Shown: positions 44,750-55,170, numbered from the stretch's first letter. The stretch: 64,000 nucleotides of DNA from Thermomonas sp. (GCF_029945965.1 NZ_JAQSDO010000020.1:1-64000); one strand, 5' to 3'. The notes: a model not told the origin generated them from the sequence alone. Made by a program: numbers and translations.

Positions 44750-45499
44750 ATGGGCATGATGAAAAGCAATCTTGCGTGCATTGCATGTGTGGCATGCGTT
44801 GCAGCTGTGTTGTTGCTGCCCGCATGCAAGCGCGACGATCCGCAGGCAGCGGCCCAGGCCGCTGCCGCGCAGCATGCCGAGAAAGAGCAGGCGGCCGACG
44901 CGGCCGTAAAACAGTTCGATGATGCGGTGGCCGCGCAGGATTGGCGGATGGCGCGCAACTACGGTGAGATCCTGCAGGTCGAGCATCCGACCTCAGCCGC
45001 CGCCGCGCGGATCAAGCTGAAGCTCGAAGAGATCAAGACCAAGGCCGAAGCCGAACAGCAGCAGCAGCGGCTGACGGCGTTGTGGTCGTATGGCGACGAG
45101 CCGGTGAAAAAAGGCGGCCATCAGCTGTCGGCAGCGATCTATTCGCAGGAACCGGTCGCTACCGATGGCGGAGGCGCGCATCCGGTTCGGTTGATCTTCC
45201 GTGACCACCCGGACTGGGGCCGCAGCGCTTACCTGGTTCTGCAGGCCGGCGATTTCGATTGCTACAAGGGCTGCAAGCTCAAGGTCACCGTGGATGGCAA
45301 GACGCAGACATTGCCCGGCTCACGGCCGAAGACCGACGAGGCCATCGCCATGTTCATCGACGACCACAAGACCTTGTGGAAACTCGTGAAGAGTTCCCAG
45401 CACCTGTCGATCGAGTTCCCGACCAAGACCGTCGGCAAGCGCACGGCCGAGTTCGAAGTTGGCGGGCTGGAACCCTCGAAATTGCCGAAGTGGAACTGA
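44750..45499 (+). CDS. Uncharacterised lipoprotein
   Basis: This protein of about 249 residues has a lipoprotein signal ending in LLLPAC, an Ala/Gln/Glu-rich helical segment (about 33-115, coiled-coil-like, KAEAEQQQQRLTALW) and a C-terminal domain with two close Cys (DFDCYKGCKL) that may form a disulfide. Starts at 44750, 44756 and 44759 are all in frame. It follows the hydrolase after ten bases. No family name is known to me. Confidence 0.65.
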   Translation: MGMMKSNLACIACVACVAAVLLLPACKRDDPQAAAQAAAAQHAEKEQAADAAVKQFDDAVAAQDWRMARNYGEILQVEHPTSAAAARIKLKLEEIKTKAEAEQQQQRLTALWSYGDEPVKKGGHQLSAAIYSQEPVATDGGGAHPVRLIFRDHPDWGRSAYLVLQAGDFDCYKGCKLKVTVDGKTQTLPGSRPKTDEAIAMFIDDHKTLWKLVKSSQHLSIEFPTKTVGKRTAEFEVGGLEPSKLPKWN

Positions 45500-45520
45500 G
45501 CGATTGAAACAGGGGCCACC

Positions 45521-46456
45521 TCAGCCCATCGCATACCCGAACTGCTGGCGGAACTGCAGAGAGAATTCGGCGTAGTCGAAGCGCTGGTTCTGGGTGCCGG
45601 GATGTTCGACCTTGAGCGCGCCCATCAGGTTGCCCATGCGGCCGATGGTCATCCAGTCGTAGCCTTTCTCGATGCCGAAGATCAGCCCGGCGCGGAACGC
45701 GTCGCCGCAGCCGGTGGGATCGGTAATCCGGCGCTCATGCGCGGGCGGCACGTCGTGGATCGTGCCCTCGGCGTGGATGATCGCGCCCTTGGGGCCGCGG
45801 GTGGCGATGTAGGCCTTGACCTTGCCGGCGATTTCCGCCTCGCTCCAGCCGGTGCGCTCGACCAGCAGGTTGGACTCGTAGTCGTTGACGGTGACGTAGT
45901 CGGCTTGGTCGATGAATGCGCGCAACTCTTCGCCATTGAATAGCGGCATCGCCTGGCCGGGATCGAAGATGAACGGGATGCCGGCCTCGGCGAATTCCTT
46001 CGCGTTCTGGATCATGCCGTCGCGCCCGTCCGGGCTGACGATGCCGATGGTCACGCCGGGCACGTCGCGCACGTGGTTCTCGTAACTGCGCATCATCGCG
46101 CCAGGGTGGAAGGCGGTGATCTGGTTGTTGTCGAGGTCGGTGGTGATGAAGGCCTGCGGGGTAAATAATTCCTCGATTACCTTGACCTGCGACAGGTTGA
46201 TTTCCTGTTCCTCGAACCACGCCCGGTACGGGGCAAAATCCTCGCCGACGGTGGCCATCGGGATCGGATCGCCGCCCAGCAGCTTGAGGTTATAGGCGAT
46301 ATTGCCGGCACAGCCGCCGAATTCGCGGCGCATCCGTGGGACCAGGAACGACACATTCAGGATGTGCACCTTGTCAGGCAGGATATGGTTCTTGAACTGG
46401 TCGGGGAACACCATGATGGTGTCGTAGGCCAAAGAACCGCAGATAAGGGCAGACAT
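45521..46456 (-). CDS. PfkB-family sugar/nucleoside kinase (adenosine kinase-like)
   Basis: This 311-residue ribokinase-fold kinase has the substrate motif FGGCAGNIAYNLKLLGGDP and the ATP/catalytic motif ITDPTGCGDAFRAGLIFG with the catalytic Asp. The start SALICGSLAYDTIMVFPDQF resembles adenosine kinase-like members of gammaproteobacteria. It is cytosolic. ATG at 46456 is preferred over the longer frame because homology starts there. Substrate is not certain. It converges on the lipoprotein gene and is divergent from mreB. Confidence 0.85.
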   Translation of the reverse strand: MSALICGSLAYDTIMVFPDQFKNHILPDKVHILNVSFLVPRMRREFGGCAGNIAYNLKLLGGDPIPMATVGEDFAPYRAWFEEQEINLSQVKVIEELFTPQAFITTDLDNNQITAFHPGAMMRSYENHVRDVPGVTIGIVSPDGRDGMIQNAKEFAEAGIPFIFDPGQAMPLFNGEELRAFIDQADYVTVNDYESNLLVERTGWSEAEIAGKVKAYIATRGPKGAIIHAEGTIHDVPPAHERRITDPTGCGDAFRAGLIFGIEKGYDWMTIGRMGNLMGALKVEHPGTQNQRFDYAEFSLQFRQQFGYAMG

Positions 46457-46536
46457 CGTGGCCTCGGGTGGTGGGCAGGCGTGGTCGCACAGGTTAACGG
46501 CAGACCCTACGCGCGACCAGCATGGCCGGATTTTCC

Positions 46537-46565
46537 TTGCCCGCACCCGGGTGCGTTGCTAGGCT
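46537..46565 (+). promoter_or_regulatory. Candidate mreB promoter with a palindrome in the spacer
   Basis: TTGCCC (46537-46542) and TAGGCT (46560-46565) are separated by 17 bases. The spacer holds a perfect 12-base palindrome, GCACCCGGGTGC (46543-46554). The -35 matches well and the -10 moderately. The palindrome could be an operator or chance in GC-rich DNA. Confidence 0.35.
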
Positions 46566-46661
46566 AGCGAGTCCCGGCTTAGGCTGCGGTCTGTCCCGCG
46601 TGCTCTGTCGCGAGATCCCCCCGCGCGCCCGCGCGTCCATTCACTTTCCGGCAGCCCATAG

Positions 46662-47708
<1,047 letters not shown>

Positions 47709-47748
47709 TCTGTTCAGAGACGGACCATTCATGGCCCGCTTCGAAGCC

Positions 47749-47803
47749 GCGCAACGAAAAGTGTGATTTTCGTTGCGCTCCGCAAACGGTGGAGCCGTTT
47801 GCG
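47749..47803 (+). promoter_or_regulatory. Two perfect hairpins in the mreB-mreC spacer
   Basis: Stem 1 pairs 47749-47760 (GCGCAACGAAAA) with 47767-47778 (TTTTCGTTGCGC), 12 base pairs with a six-base loop. Stem 2 pairs 47781-47789 (CGCAAACGG) with 47795-47803 (CCGTTTGCG), nine base pairs with a five-base loop. They may attenuate transcription or protect mreB mRNA 3' ends, giving more MreB than MreC. No T run follows stem 2, so complete termination is unlikely. Confidence 0.7.
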
Positions 47804-47869
47804 TTGGCCTCTCCATGGCCCAAACTGTCGCTCAGATCATTCCCACACTCAACGCAACGGTTCCCTGAC

Positions 47870-48748
47870 GTGCCGACCTACGCCGGTTCCTCCGCAACCC
47901 GCCCCGGCGAAGTCGCCGGCGTGCTGCGGCTGCTGGCGTTCCTGGTGCTCTCGGTGGTGTTGATGGTGCTGGATCACCGCGGCAGCTGGCTGCAGGCGGC
48001 ACGCGCGCAGGCCGAAGTCGCGGTGCAGCCGCTGTGGTGGCTGGCCAGCCTGCCCTCGCGGGTGGGCACTGGTCTGCGCGAGGACGCGGTCACCCGCAAC
48101 CAGCTGTCGCGCGATAACCGGGTCTTGCGCAATGCATTGCTGGTAAGCGGTGCGCGCAATGCGCGGTTGCAGGCATCGGCTGCGGAGAACGCGCGCCTGC
48201 GCGGACTGCTGGCCAGCGCCGAGCGCGGCCGGCTGGACGTGCAACTGGCGTCGATCCTGGACATCGACCTGGATCCGACCCGCCAGCGGCTGGTACTGGA
48301 TGCCGGCAGCGCTTCCGGGGTCAGCGTCGGCCAGGTGGTGATCGATGCCGGCGGACTGATGGGCCAGGTCATCGCGGTCACTCCGACCACTGCCAACGTC
48401 TTGTTGATCACCGACCCCGACCACGTGGTGCCGGCGGTGGTGGCGCGCAGCGGCGTTCGCCTGATGGTGTATGGCAGCGGGCGTAGCGACGTCCTGCTTG
48501 CCACCGATATCCCGCTATCGGCCGACGTGCGTGCCGGTGATGTGTTGCTGACTTCGGGCCTGGGCGCGCGCTTCCCGGCGGGTTTCGCGATCGGCACGCT
48601 GGGTGCATTGCAGCCGGACGACAGCCGCGCATTCCTGCAAGGTGACGTGAAGCCGGCCGCGCAACTCGATCGTGGGCGCGACGTGCTGCTGCTGCGCGGT
48701 TACAAGCCGACGCCGGCGAACAACCCGATCTTGGAGCCCCGGCCATGA
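47870..48748 (+). CDS. mreC: Rod-shape-determining protein MreC
   Basis: The 292-residue product has a membrane anchor (about 15-38, GVLRLLAFLVLSVVLMVLDH), a coiled coil (about 75-115, NQLSRDNRVLRNALL...NARLQASAAENARLRGLL) and the MreC beta domains (ILDIDLDPTRQRLVLDAGSA, GLMGQVIAVTPTTANVLLIT). MreC links MreB to PBP2 in the periplasm. GTG at 47870 (PTYAGSSATRPGEVAG) is the likely start. It overlaps mreD by ATGA. Confidence 0.94.
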   Translation: MPTYAGSSATRPGEVAGVLRLLAFLVLSVVLMVLDHRGSWLQAARAQAEVAVQPLWWLASLPSRVGTGLREDAVTRNQLSRDNRVLRNALLVSGARNARLQASAAENARLRGLLASAERGRLDVQLASILDIDLDPTRQRLVLDAGSASGVSVGQVVIDAGGLMGQVIAVTPTTANVLLITDPDHVVPAVVARSGVRLMVYGSGRSDVLLATDIPLSADVRAGDVLLTSGLGARFPAGFAIGTLGALQPDDSRAFLQGDVKPAAQLDRGRDVLLLRGYKPTPANNPILEPRP

Positions 48749-49227
48749 GCCGCGCCCGCCGCAATGGCTGGGTGCTGCCGGTCAGCCTGCTGTTGGCCCT
48801 GCTGCTGGGGTTGGTGCCGTTGCCGGCCAGCATGCAGCCGATGCGTCCGTATTGGCTGGCCTTGGTATTGGCCTATTGGGTGCTGGAGGAGCCGGAGCGG
48901 ATTGGTCTTGGCGTGGCCTTCGTGCTGGGCCTGGCCGCGGACCTGGCGTTCGGTGGGTTGATTGGCGAACAGGCCATGCGCCTGGTGATCCTTACCTTCA
49001 TCCTCGACCGTTTCCGTCCGCGGATGCGGTTTTTTCCGCTTTCGCAACAGGCATTGGCGATCGGGGGGCTGCTGCTGAACGATCGTGTGGTCGGCCTGGT
49101 GATCCACCTGGTGCTGGGTGCGGTGCAGCTGCCATGGACATACTGGGTCGCGCCGTTGATGGGCATGCTGCTATGGGCGCCGCTGTACCTGGTGCTCGAT
49201 GCGCTGCGCCTGAACCGTCGTGCTTGA
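48745..49227 (+). CDS. mreD: Rod-shape-determining protein MreD
   Basis: This 160-residue membrane protein has about five hydrophobic segments and the MreD pattern YWLALVLAYWVLEEPERIGLG with FVLGLAADLAFGGLIGEQA. It works with MreB, MreC, PBP2 and RodA in the elongasome. The ATG overlaps the mreC stop and mrdA follows after three bases. Confidence 0.92.
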   Translation: MSRARRNGWVLPVSLLLALLLGLVPLPASMQPMRPYWLALVLAYWVLEEPERIGLGVAFVLGLAADLAFGGLIGEQAMRLVILTFILDRFRPRMRFFPLSQQALAIGGLLLNDRVVGLVIHLVLGAVQLPWTYWVAPLMGMLLWAPLYLVLDALRLNRRA

Positions 49228-49230
49228 GCG

Positions 49231-51285
49231 ATGCTGCGTCGCGACCGCCAACTGAAGAACCATGCGGCCGAAGCGAATCTGTTCCGGCGCCGCGCGCTGG
49301 TGGGGTTCGTGGTGGTAGTGCTGGCGCTTGGCGGGCTTGGCGCTTGGTATTTCCGCCTGCAGGTGCTGCAGCATGCCGAATACGCGATGCGCTCCGAGGC
49401 CAACCGCCTGCGTCTGGTGCCGGTGGTGCCGGCACGTGGACTGATCCTGGATCGCAAGGGCCGCATCCTGGCCGACAACGTGGCCGAATGGCGGCTTGAT
49501 GCGGTGCCCGAGCGGGCAGGAAATGGCGAGGCCCTGCTGGCGAAACTGCAGCCCTTGCTTGGCCTGGACGAGGAACAGCGCACGCGTTTCCTGCGCGAGT
49601 ACAAGGAGAGCCGGCCGTTCAAGGCGGTGGCGATCAAGCTGCATCTCAGCGACGAGGAGGCCGCGCGCTTCGCGGTTGATCGCTGGCGTTACCCCGGGGT
49701 GGAACTGGTTCCGTATTCGGGTCGGGTTTATCCGTACGGGGCCTTGTTCGCGCACATAGTCGGCTATGTCGGCCGTATCGATGAAAATGACCTGGCCGAG
49801 TTGGGGACTGCCGGTAGCGCCTATACGCATACCGGTAAAACCGGGCTGGAGCGCTATTACGACGAGCAATTGCGCGGCAAGCCCGGCTATCGCCGGCTGG
49901 AAACCAATGTGAACGGCCGCACCGTGCGCACCCTGGATACCGTGCCGGCCACACCCGGCACCGATCTGCGGTTGTCGATCAACGTCGACCTGCAGCAGGC
50001 GATGGTCGATGCGTTCGGCGAACTGGAAGGCGCCGGGGTCGCGGAGGATCCACGCACTGGCGAGATCCTGGCGATGGTCAGCTTGCCCAGCTTCGATACC
50101 AACCTGTTCGTCAACGGCATCAGCCATGCCGACTACAAGGCGCTCAACGACAACCCCTCGCGTCCGCAATTCAACCGGGTGGTGCTGGGCGGGGTGGCAC
50201 CGGGCTCCACGATCAAGCCGCTCATTGCGCTTGCAGGGCTCGACAGCGGTGTACGCAGGGCCGAGGACAAGATCCTGTCCACCGGCATGTTCTACGTCGG
50301 TGGGCAAAGCCGCGGTTATGGCGATTCGCATCGTGGCGGCCACGGCTGGACCGACCTGCGCAAGTCGATCACACAGTCGGTCAACACCTACTACTACAAG
50401 CTTGCGCTGGACATGGGGATCAAGCGCTTCGACGAGTACATGGCGCGCTATGGCTTCGGCAAGCCAACCGGCGTGGACCTGTCGGGTGAGATCGGCGGAA
50501 TCCTGCCTTCGCCGGAATGGAAGGCGAAGAACGCGCCCAAGCAGGGCCGCTGGTATCCCGGCGACACCGTGATTTCCGCCATCGGCCAGGGCTTCTGGAA
50601 GGTGACGCCACTGCAGCTCACCCAGGCCACCGCCGCGTTGAGCGATGGCTGGTTGCGGCGGCCGCACGTGGTCAAGGACATGCGTGCCGGGTTCGATGCC
50701 GGCTGGACCCCGATGCCGCTGGCCCCGCCGACCCGGATCAGCGACAGCCCCGAGCACCTGCAGGCCGTGCGCGAAGGCATGATCGGCACCGTGCATGGCG
50801 CCGGCACCGCCACCAATATCCGCCCCGGCCTGACCTACCTGATCGCCGGCAAGACCGGCACTGCGCAGGTGGTCAGCCGACGTGGCAATGCCGCGATCAA
50901 TCCGCGCAGCCTGCCGATGAACCTGCGCCATCGCGGCCTGTTCATGGCCTATGCGCCGGCCAACGCCCCGACCATTGCGATGTCGGTAGCGATCGAAGGG
51001 GGCGGCTACGGCGCATCCAGCGCCGCGCCGGTGGTGCGCAAGGTGTTCGATGCCTGGCTGATCGGCAAGATGCCGGAACGCATTTTGCCCGCCACGCCCG
51101 CGACATCTACAACCGCGACATCAACAGATGCGGCATCGACCACGGCATCGGCAAGCGAGCCTTCGACTGCGGGACAGCCGCCCACGCGCCCGGATTTCAG
51201 CAATGTGCGTGGCAACCCTGACGCCGTGCCCGCTCCTGCCATGCCCGTGAAGGGCACGTCCACAACGCCCGGACCCGCGCGTTGA
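49231..51285 (+). CDS. mrdA: Penicillin-binding protein 2 (peptidoglycan transpeptidase)
   Basis: This 684-residue class B PBP has a membrane anchor (about 22-42), a dimerisation domain (LVPVVPARGLILDRKGRILADN) and a transpeptidase domain with GVAPGSTIKP (active Ser in SxxK), SVNTYYYKLA (second motif) and IAGKTGTAQ (KTG). It crosslinks lateral wall with RodA. The last 60 residues form a Thr/Ser/Ala/Pro-rich tail beyond the conserved domain. It overlaps rodA. Confidence 0.96.
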   Translation: MLRRDRQLKNHAAEANLFRRRALVGFVVVVLALGGLGAWYFRLQVLQHAEYAMRSEANRLRLVPVVPARGLILDRKGRILADNVAEWRLDAVPERAGNGEALLAKLQPLLGLDEEQRTRFLREYKESRPFKAVAIKLHLSDEEAARFAVDRWRYPGVELVPYSGRVYPYGALFAHIVGYVGRIDENDLAELGTAGSAYTHTGKTGLERYYDEQLRGKPGYRRLETNVNGRTVRTLDTVPATPGTDLRLSINVDLQQAMVDAFGELEGAGVAEDPRTGEILAMVSLPSFDTNLFVNGISHADYKALNDNPSRPQFNRVVLGGVAPGSTIKPLIALAGLDSGVRRAEDKILSTGMFYVGGQSRGYGDSHRGGHGWTDLRKSITQSVNTYYYKLALDMGIKRFDEYMARYGFGKPTGVDLSGEIGGILPSPEWKAKNAPKQGRWYPGDTVISAIGQGFWKVTPLQLTQATAALSDGWLRRPHVVKDMRAGFDAGWTPMPLAPPTRISDSPEHLQAVREGMIGTVHGAGTATNIRPGLTYLIAGKTGTAQVVSRRGNAAINPRSLPMNLRHRGLFMAYAPANAPTIAMSVAIEGGGYGASSAAPVVRKVFDAWLIGKMPERILPATPATSTTATSTDAASTTASASEPSTAGQPPTRPDFSNVRGNPDAVPAPAMPVKGTSTTPGPAR

Positions 51286-52391
51286 ACATCATCCTGCGCT
51301 GGCTGCTCGACCTGCTGCTGCGTTTCGTGCGCAGCCTGGATCCATGGTTGCTGCTGGCATTGCTGGCGCTGATGGCGGTCGGCCTGGCGACGCAGTACAG
51401 CGCGAGCAACGAATCGGTGCGGATGGTGACCACCCAGGGGGTGTATTTCTGCGTCGGCCTGAGTGCGCTGTGGCTGGCATCGCGGCTGCCGGCGCATATC
51501 CTCAAGCAATTCACGCCCATCGCCTACGTGGCGTCCTTGCTGCCGCTGGTGCTGGTGCTGTTCATCGGCAAGGGCAAGTACGGCAATCACTGGATCAACC
51601 TGGGCTTCTTCAATTTCCAGCCTTCCGAGCTGGCCAAGCTGACCCTGCCGATGATGCTGGCGTGGCGCCTGGACCGGCAGCGCCTGCCGCTGCGCCTGCG
51701 TGGATTGCCGGCCGCGCTGCTGATCATTGCCTTGCCGGTGGGCCTGATCCTGCTCCAGCGCGACTTCGGCACCGCCATGCTGGTGCTGGCCAGCGGCGTG
51801 TTCGTGCTGTTCCTGGCTGGGTTGTCGTGGCGTTGGTTCATCGCCGCCGCAGGTGCAGTCGCGGCGGTCGCGCCGGTGGCCTGGTTCTGGTTGCTGCGGC
51901 AATACCAGAAGGACCGCATCCTGACCTTCCTCAACCCCGAGAACGACCCGATGGGCGCCGGCTGGAACATCATCCAGAGCAAGATCGCGATCGGCGGCGG
52001 CGGCCTGACCGGCAAGGGCTGGGGGCAGGGCACACAATCACACCTGGACTACCTGCCCGAGCACACCACTGACTTCATCTTCTCGGTGTTGTCGGAGGAT
52101 TTCGGCTGGATCGGGGTGATCGTGGTGCTTGCGCTGTACCTGTTCGTGGTTGGCCGCTGCCTGTGGATCGCGGCGGGATCGCGCGATGGCTATGCGCGCC
52201 TGTTGGTCGGCAGCCTGGGGCTGTCGCTGTTCGTCTACGTGCTGGTCAATGGCGGCATGGTCTCCGGCCTGCTGCCGGTAGTGGGTGTGCCGATGCCGCT
52301 GCTGAGCTATGGCGGCACCGCGCCGGTGACCCTGCTGCTGGGCTTTGGCGTGGTGATGGCGTTGAAGGGGCGCCGGCAGTTGCACCGCTGA
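51282..52391 (+). CDS. rodA: Peptidoglycan glycosyltransferase RodA (SEDS family)
   Basis: This 369-residue polytopic membrane protein polymerises lipid II in the elongasome. SEDS motifs: KYGNHWINLGFFNFQPSELAK, LQRDFGTAMLV, ENDPMGAGWNIIQSKIAIG, HTTDFIFSVLSEDFGWIG and GVPMPLLSYGGTAPV. It starts at TTG overlapping the mrdA stop (TTGA), so it is coupled to its partner PBP2. Confidence 0.96.
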   Translation: MNIILRWLLDLLLRFVRSLDPWLLLALLALMAVGLATQYSASNESVRMVTTQGVYFCVGLSALWLASRLPAHILKQFTPIAYVASLLPLVLVLFIGKGKYGNHWINLGFFNFQPSELAKLTLPMMLAWRLDRQRLPLRLRGLPAALLIIALPVGLILLQRDFGTAMLVLASGVFVLFLAGLSWRWFIAAAGAVAAVAPVAWFWLLRQYQKDRILTFLNPENDPMGAGWNIIQSKIAIGGGGLTGKGWGQGTQSHLDYLPEHTTDFIFSVLSEDFGWIGVIVVLALYLFVVGRCLWIAAGSRDGYARLLVGSLGLSLFVYVLVNGGMVSGLLPVVGVPMPLLSYGGTAPVTLLLGFGVVMALKGRRQLHR

Positions 52392-52454
52392 GCGGCGCGG
52401 CAACCTGAATCGCCGGTTGCGATCGGCATTCGGCTGCGTGATAACCTCGCGCCG

Positions 52455-53558
52455 ATGATCCGACGTGCCCTGCCTTGCCTCGCCGCGCTCGCGCTTGCCG
52501 CTTGCGCCGTGCCGCCACCCCCGACGATGCCTTCGCCGCCGCCGGCACCAACTCCAGTCCCTGCACCGCCGCCGCCTGCGCCTGCGCTGCATATCCGCGA
52601 CTTCAGCCTGGCGCGTGCCGAGTTCATCCGCAGCACCGCGAAACGTTACGGCATCCCGGAAGCCAGCATCGAGGCCACCCTGGCCAAGGCCAGCATCCGC
52701 GACAGCATCATCAACGCGATGTCGCGGCCTGCCGAAGCCAAGCCGTGGGCGGACTACCGGCCGATCTTCATCCAGCCAAAGCGGATCGACGGTGGCCGGG
52801 TGTTCCTGGCCGAACATCGCGACGAGCTCAAGCGCGCCGAGGCAAAGTACGGCGTGCCGGCGGAAATCATCACCGCGATCATTGGCGTGGAAACCAGCTA
52901 CGGCGGCAACAAGGGCAGCTATCCGGTCATCGATGCGCTGTACACGCTGGCGTTCGCCTATCCGCGCACCGACGACCCGGCCAAGCTGGCCCGCGAGAAC
53001 CAGCGCGAAGCGTTCTTCCGCGATGAGCTGGCGCAGTTGTTCGCGCTGGGCAAGACCGAAGGTTTCGACATCAGCACGCTCAAGGGCAGCTATGCCGGGG
53101 CGATGGGCTGGGGCCAGTTCATGCCATCGAGTTATCGCGGCTACGCGCTCGACGGCGACGGCGACGGCAAGCGCGACCTGTTCAACGACCTCGACGATGT
53201 ATTCGCCTCGGTCGCCAACTACTTCGTCAAGAAAGGTGGCTGGCAGCCTGGCGGCCCGGTGATGCAGCGTGCCGTGCGCGATGCCAGTGCGGCCGATTTC
53301 AACGCCGACAAGATCGAGCTCGACCAGACCCTGGCCTCGTTGGCAAAGCTGGGCTACAGCCCGGCAAATCCTGCGCTGTCGCCGAAAGATTCCGCCGCCG
53401 CGACCTTGATCACTCTGGACGGCGCCAGCGGCCCGGAATACTGGATCATCTACAACAACTTCAAGGCGATCACCAAGTACAACTCGTCGCGCCTGTACGC
53501 GACGGCGGTGTATCAGCTCGCCCAAGCCATCGCCGGGCGCGACCCGGATCCGACCTGA
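52455..53558 (+). CDS. mltB: Lytic murein transglycosylase B, lipoprotein
   Basis: This 367-residue lipoprotein has the lipobox LAAC (C17), a Pro-rich linker of repeated PPP/PAP (about 18-44) and a MltB-type SLT domain. The catalytic Glu is in IIGVETSYGG (E146); KGSYAGAMGWGQFMPSSYRG is the family signature. It cleaves glycan strands with 1,6-anhydro product formation. It lies 63 bases after rodA. Confidence 0.95.
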   Translation: MIRRALPCLAALALAACAVPPPPTMPSPPPAPTPVPAPPPPAPALHIRDFSLARAEFIRSTAKRYGIPEASIEATLAKASIRDSIINAMSRPAEAKPWADYRPIFIQPKRIDGGRVFLAEHRDELKRAEAKYGVPAEIITAIIGVETSYGGNKGSYPVIDALYTLAFAYPRTDDPAKLARENQREAFFRDELAQLFALGKTEGFDISTLKGSYAGAMGWGQFMPSSYRGYALDGDGDGKRDLFNDLDDVFASVANYFVKKGGWQPGGPVMQRAVRDASAADFNADKIELDQTLASLAKLGYSPANPALSPKDSAAATLITLDGASGPEYWIIYNNFKAITKYNSSRLYATAVYQLAQAIAGRDPDPT

Positions 53559-54865
53559 TGGCAGACCGGCGCCTGCTTGTCGCATTGTTGCCGCTTGCGC
53601 TGGTGGCCTGCGCCACCACCGGCACCGCATCGAAGGACAAGTCGCCCCCGTCTGCGAAGCATGTCGTCGTGCAACCTGCGCCATCGCAAAAATCTGGGAC
53701 AAAGCCGAAGGCATCGCCCTACGCACCGGCCACCGAAGACCTGTCCAAGCGCGGCAATTACGTCGCTGGTGGCCTGTACCTGCCGGGCGTATCCGATACC
53801 GTGCCCGACGAAATCCCCGACGTCGATGCAATCCCCGAGCCCGAAGTGCGTGACGAGCCGCGTTCGCGCGCCGGCAACCGCGACTACAGCGTGCTCGGCA
53901 AGCGCTACAGAGTGCTGGATGATCCCGAGGGCTATGTCGAAACTGGCCTGGCGTCGTATTACGGCAAGAAGTTCCATGGTCGCCGCACCTCAAGCCAGGA
54001 GGTGTACGACATGTACGCCTTCACTGCCGCGCACAAGACCCTGCCGCTGCCCAGCTTTGCGCGGGTCACCAACCTCGACAACGGCAAATCGATTGTGGTG
54101 CGCATCAACGACCGCGGCCCGTTTCATCCCGGCCGGGTGATCGACCTGAGCTACGCCGCTGCGGTCAAGCTGGGCTATCGCGACAACGGCACTGCGCGGG
54201 TCGAAGTGCGTGCACTGACCCAGGCTGATGTCGACACGAGCTTGGCGAGCCAGCAATCGCCGGCCGAGGCCAGTGCGATGGACCACTTGGTGGACCGCCT
54301 GCCAGAAGTATTGGCCGATGCAGGCCCGGCCGCGACAGCACCGATCAAGCCGGCCGAGGCTGAAGGTAACAACAAGCAATACCGCTTCGACATGCGCCAG
54401 GACGGGCGGGTGATGCAGGCGGAGGAATTCGATGCATGGATGAAGTCGCGGCGGGTTCGGGTCGCCACCGGCAAGCCCGGCATCCCCGATCCGGTCTCGG
54501 CGCCAGTGCAGGTTGCTGAGGCCACGCCCTTGCAGGTGGAGCCGGCCAGGCAGCTTGCCGCGCCCACACCGCCGTCTCCGATCACCGCTGCTGCGCTGGT
54601 GGCGGCCACTGCGCCAGCCAACGCAAGCCTTGGTGACAGCGTGGTGCTGCAGGTCGCCAGTTTTTCCAACGCCCAGAACGCCCAGCACGCGCTTGCGCTG
54701 TTGCAGGGCGCGGCCATAGGCAACGCGCAACTGCTGGATGCCGACGTGAACGGAAAGACGATCTGGCGCCTGCGGGTTGGCCCGGTCGCCGCGGCTACGG
54801 CGCCGGAACTTGCGGCGCGGGTTGTAGGTCTAGGTTTTGGGCAGCCGCAGCGTGTCCGCGATTGA
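53558..54865 (+). CDS. rlpA: Septal-ring lytic transglycosylase RlpA-like lipoprotein
   Basis: This 435-residue protein has a lipobox (LVAC), a linker, a double-psi beta-barrel domain (about 128-222: GLASYYGKKFHGRRTSSQE, VRINDRGPFHPGRVIDLS with the Asp) and a C-terminal SPOR domain (about 360-435: VVLQVASFSNAQNAQHALAL). The SPOR domain binds denuded glycan at division sites. The TGATG overlap with mltB shows coupling of two wall hydrolases. Confidence 0.94.
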   Translation: MADRRLLVALLPLALVACATTGTASKDKSPPSAKHVVVQPAPSQKSGTKPKASPYAPATEDLSKRGNYVAGGLYLPGVSDTVPDEIPDVDAIPEPEVRDEPRSRAGNRDYSVLGKRYRVLDDPEGYVETGLASYYGKKFHGRRTSSQEVYDMYAFTAAHKTLPLPSFARVTNLDNGKSIVVRINDRGPFHPGRVIDLSYAAAVKLGYRDNGTARVEVRALTQADVDTSLASQQSPAEASAMDHLVDRLPEVLADAGPAATAPIKPAEAEGNNKQYRFDMRQDGRVMQAEEFDAWMKSRRVRVATGKPGIPDPVSAPVQVAEATPLQVEPARQLAAPTPPSPITAAALVAATAPANASLGDSVVLQVASFSNAQNAQHALALLQGAAIGNAQLLDADVNGKTIWRLRVGPVAAATAPELAARVVGLGFGQPQRVRD

Positions 54866-55170
54866 CGCTCTATTCAAACGATGTGCTGCGCTTGCCGGGC
54901 TCGGGCGCGTGCGGTGCTCCCCTGCCCGCGCGTGGCGCGGGCGCTTGCTCGCGCGGCTCGCATGCGAGCCAAGCAGCGCTCGACTCGCCCTCATTGACCA
55001 CTGTGTCAACTCCGGTTCCTGTGCGCCGACCGCACCCGATCCAGCTTCGCTCGCGACGGTTCAATCGTCGATTTCATTGAGTTTTAATGGGTTTCAACTG
55101 GCGGCCCGAATAGAATGATTCGCCATGTTTCTTGCGTCGCGCCATTGCGCGACGCTCAGGAGTTCTGTTG
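54866..55170. other. 305-base gap before the D-Ala-D-Ala carboxypeptidase gene
   Basis: The left half is very GC-rich with runs such as GCGCGTGGCGCGGGCGC and no credible gene. The right half (from about 55060) is more AT-rich and should contain the promoter of the carboxypeptidase gene, though no hexamer pair is clear. A perfect hairpin lies at 55134-55155. Confidence 0.5.
55134..55155 (+). promoter_or_regulatory. 5' leader hairpin just before the dacC ribosome binding site
   Basis: GCGTCGCGC (55134-55142) pairs perfectly with GCGCGACGC (55147-55155) around CATT. AGGAG of the ribosome binding site (55158-55162) follows after two bases. Such a stem may influence initiation or mRNA stability; no known riboswitch class is recognised. 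Confidence 0.5.
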
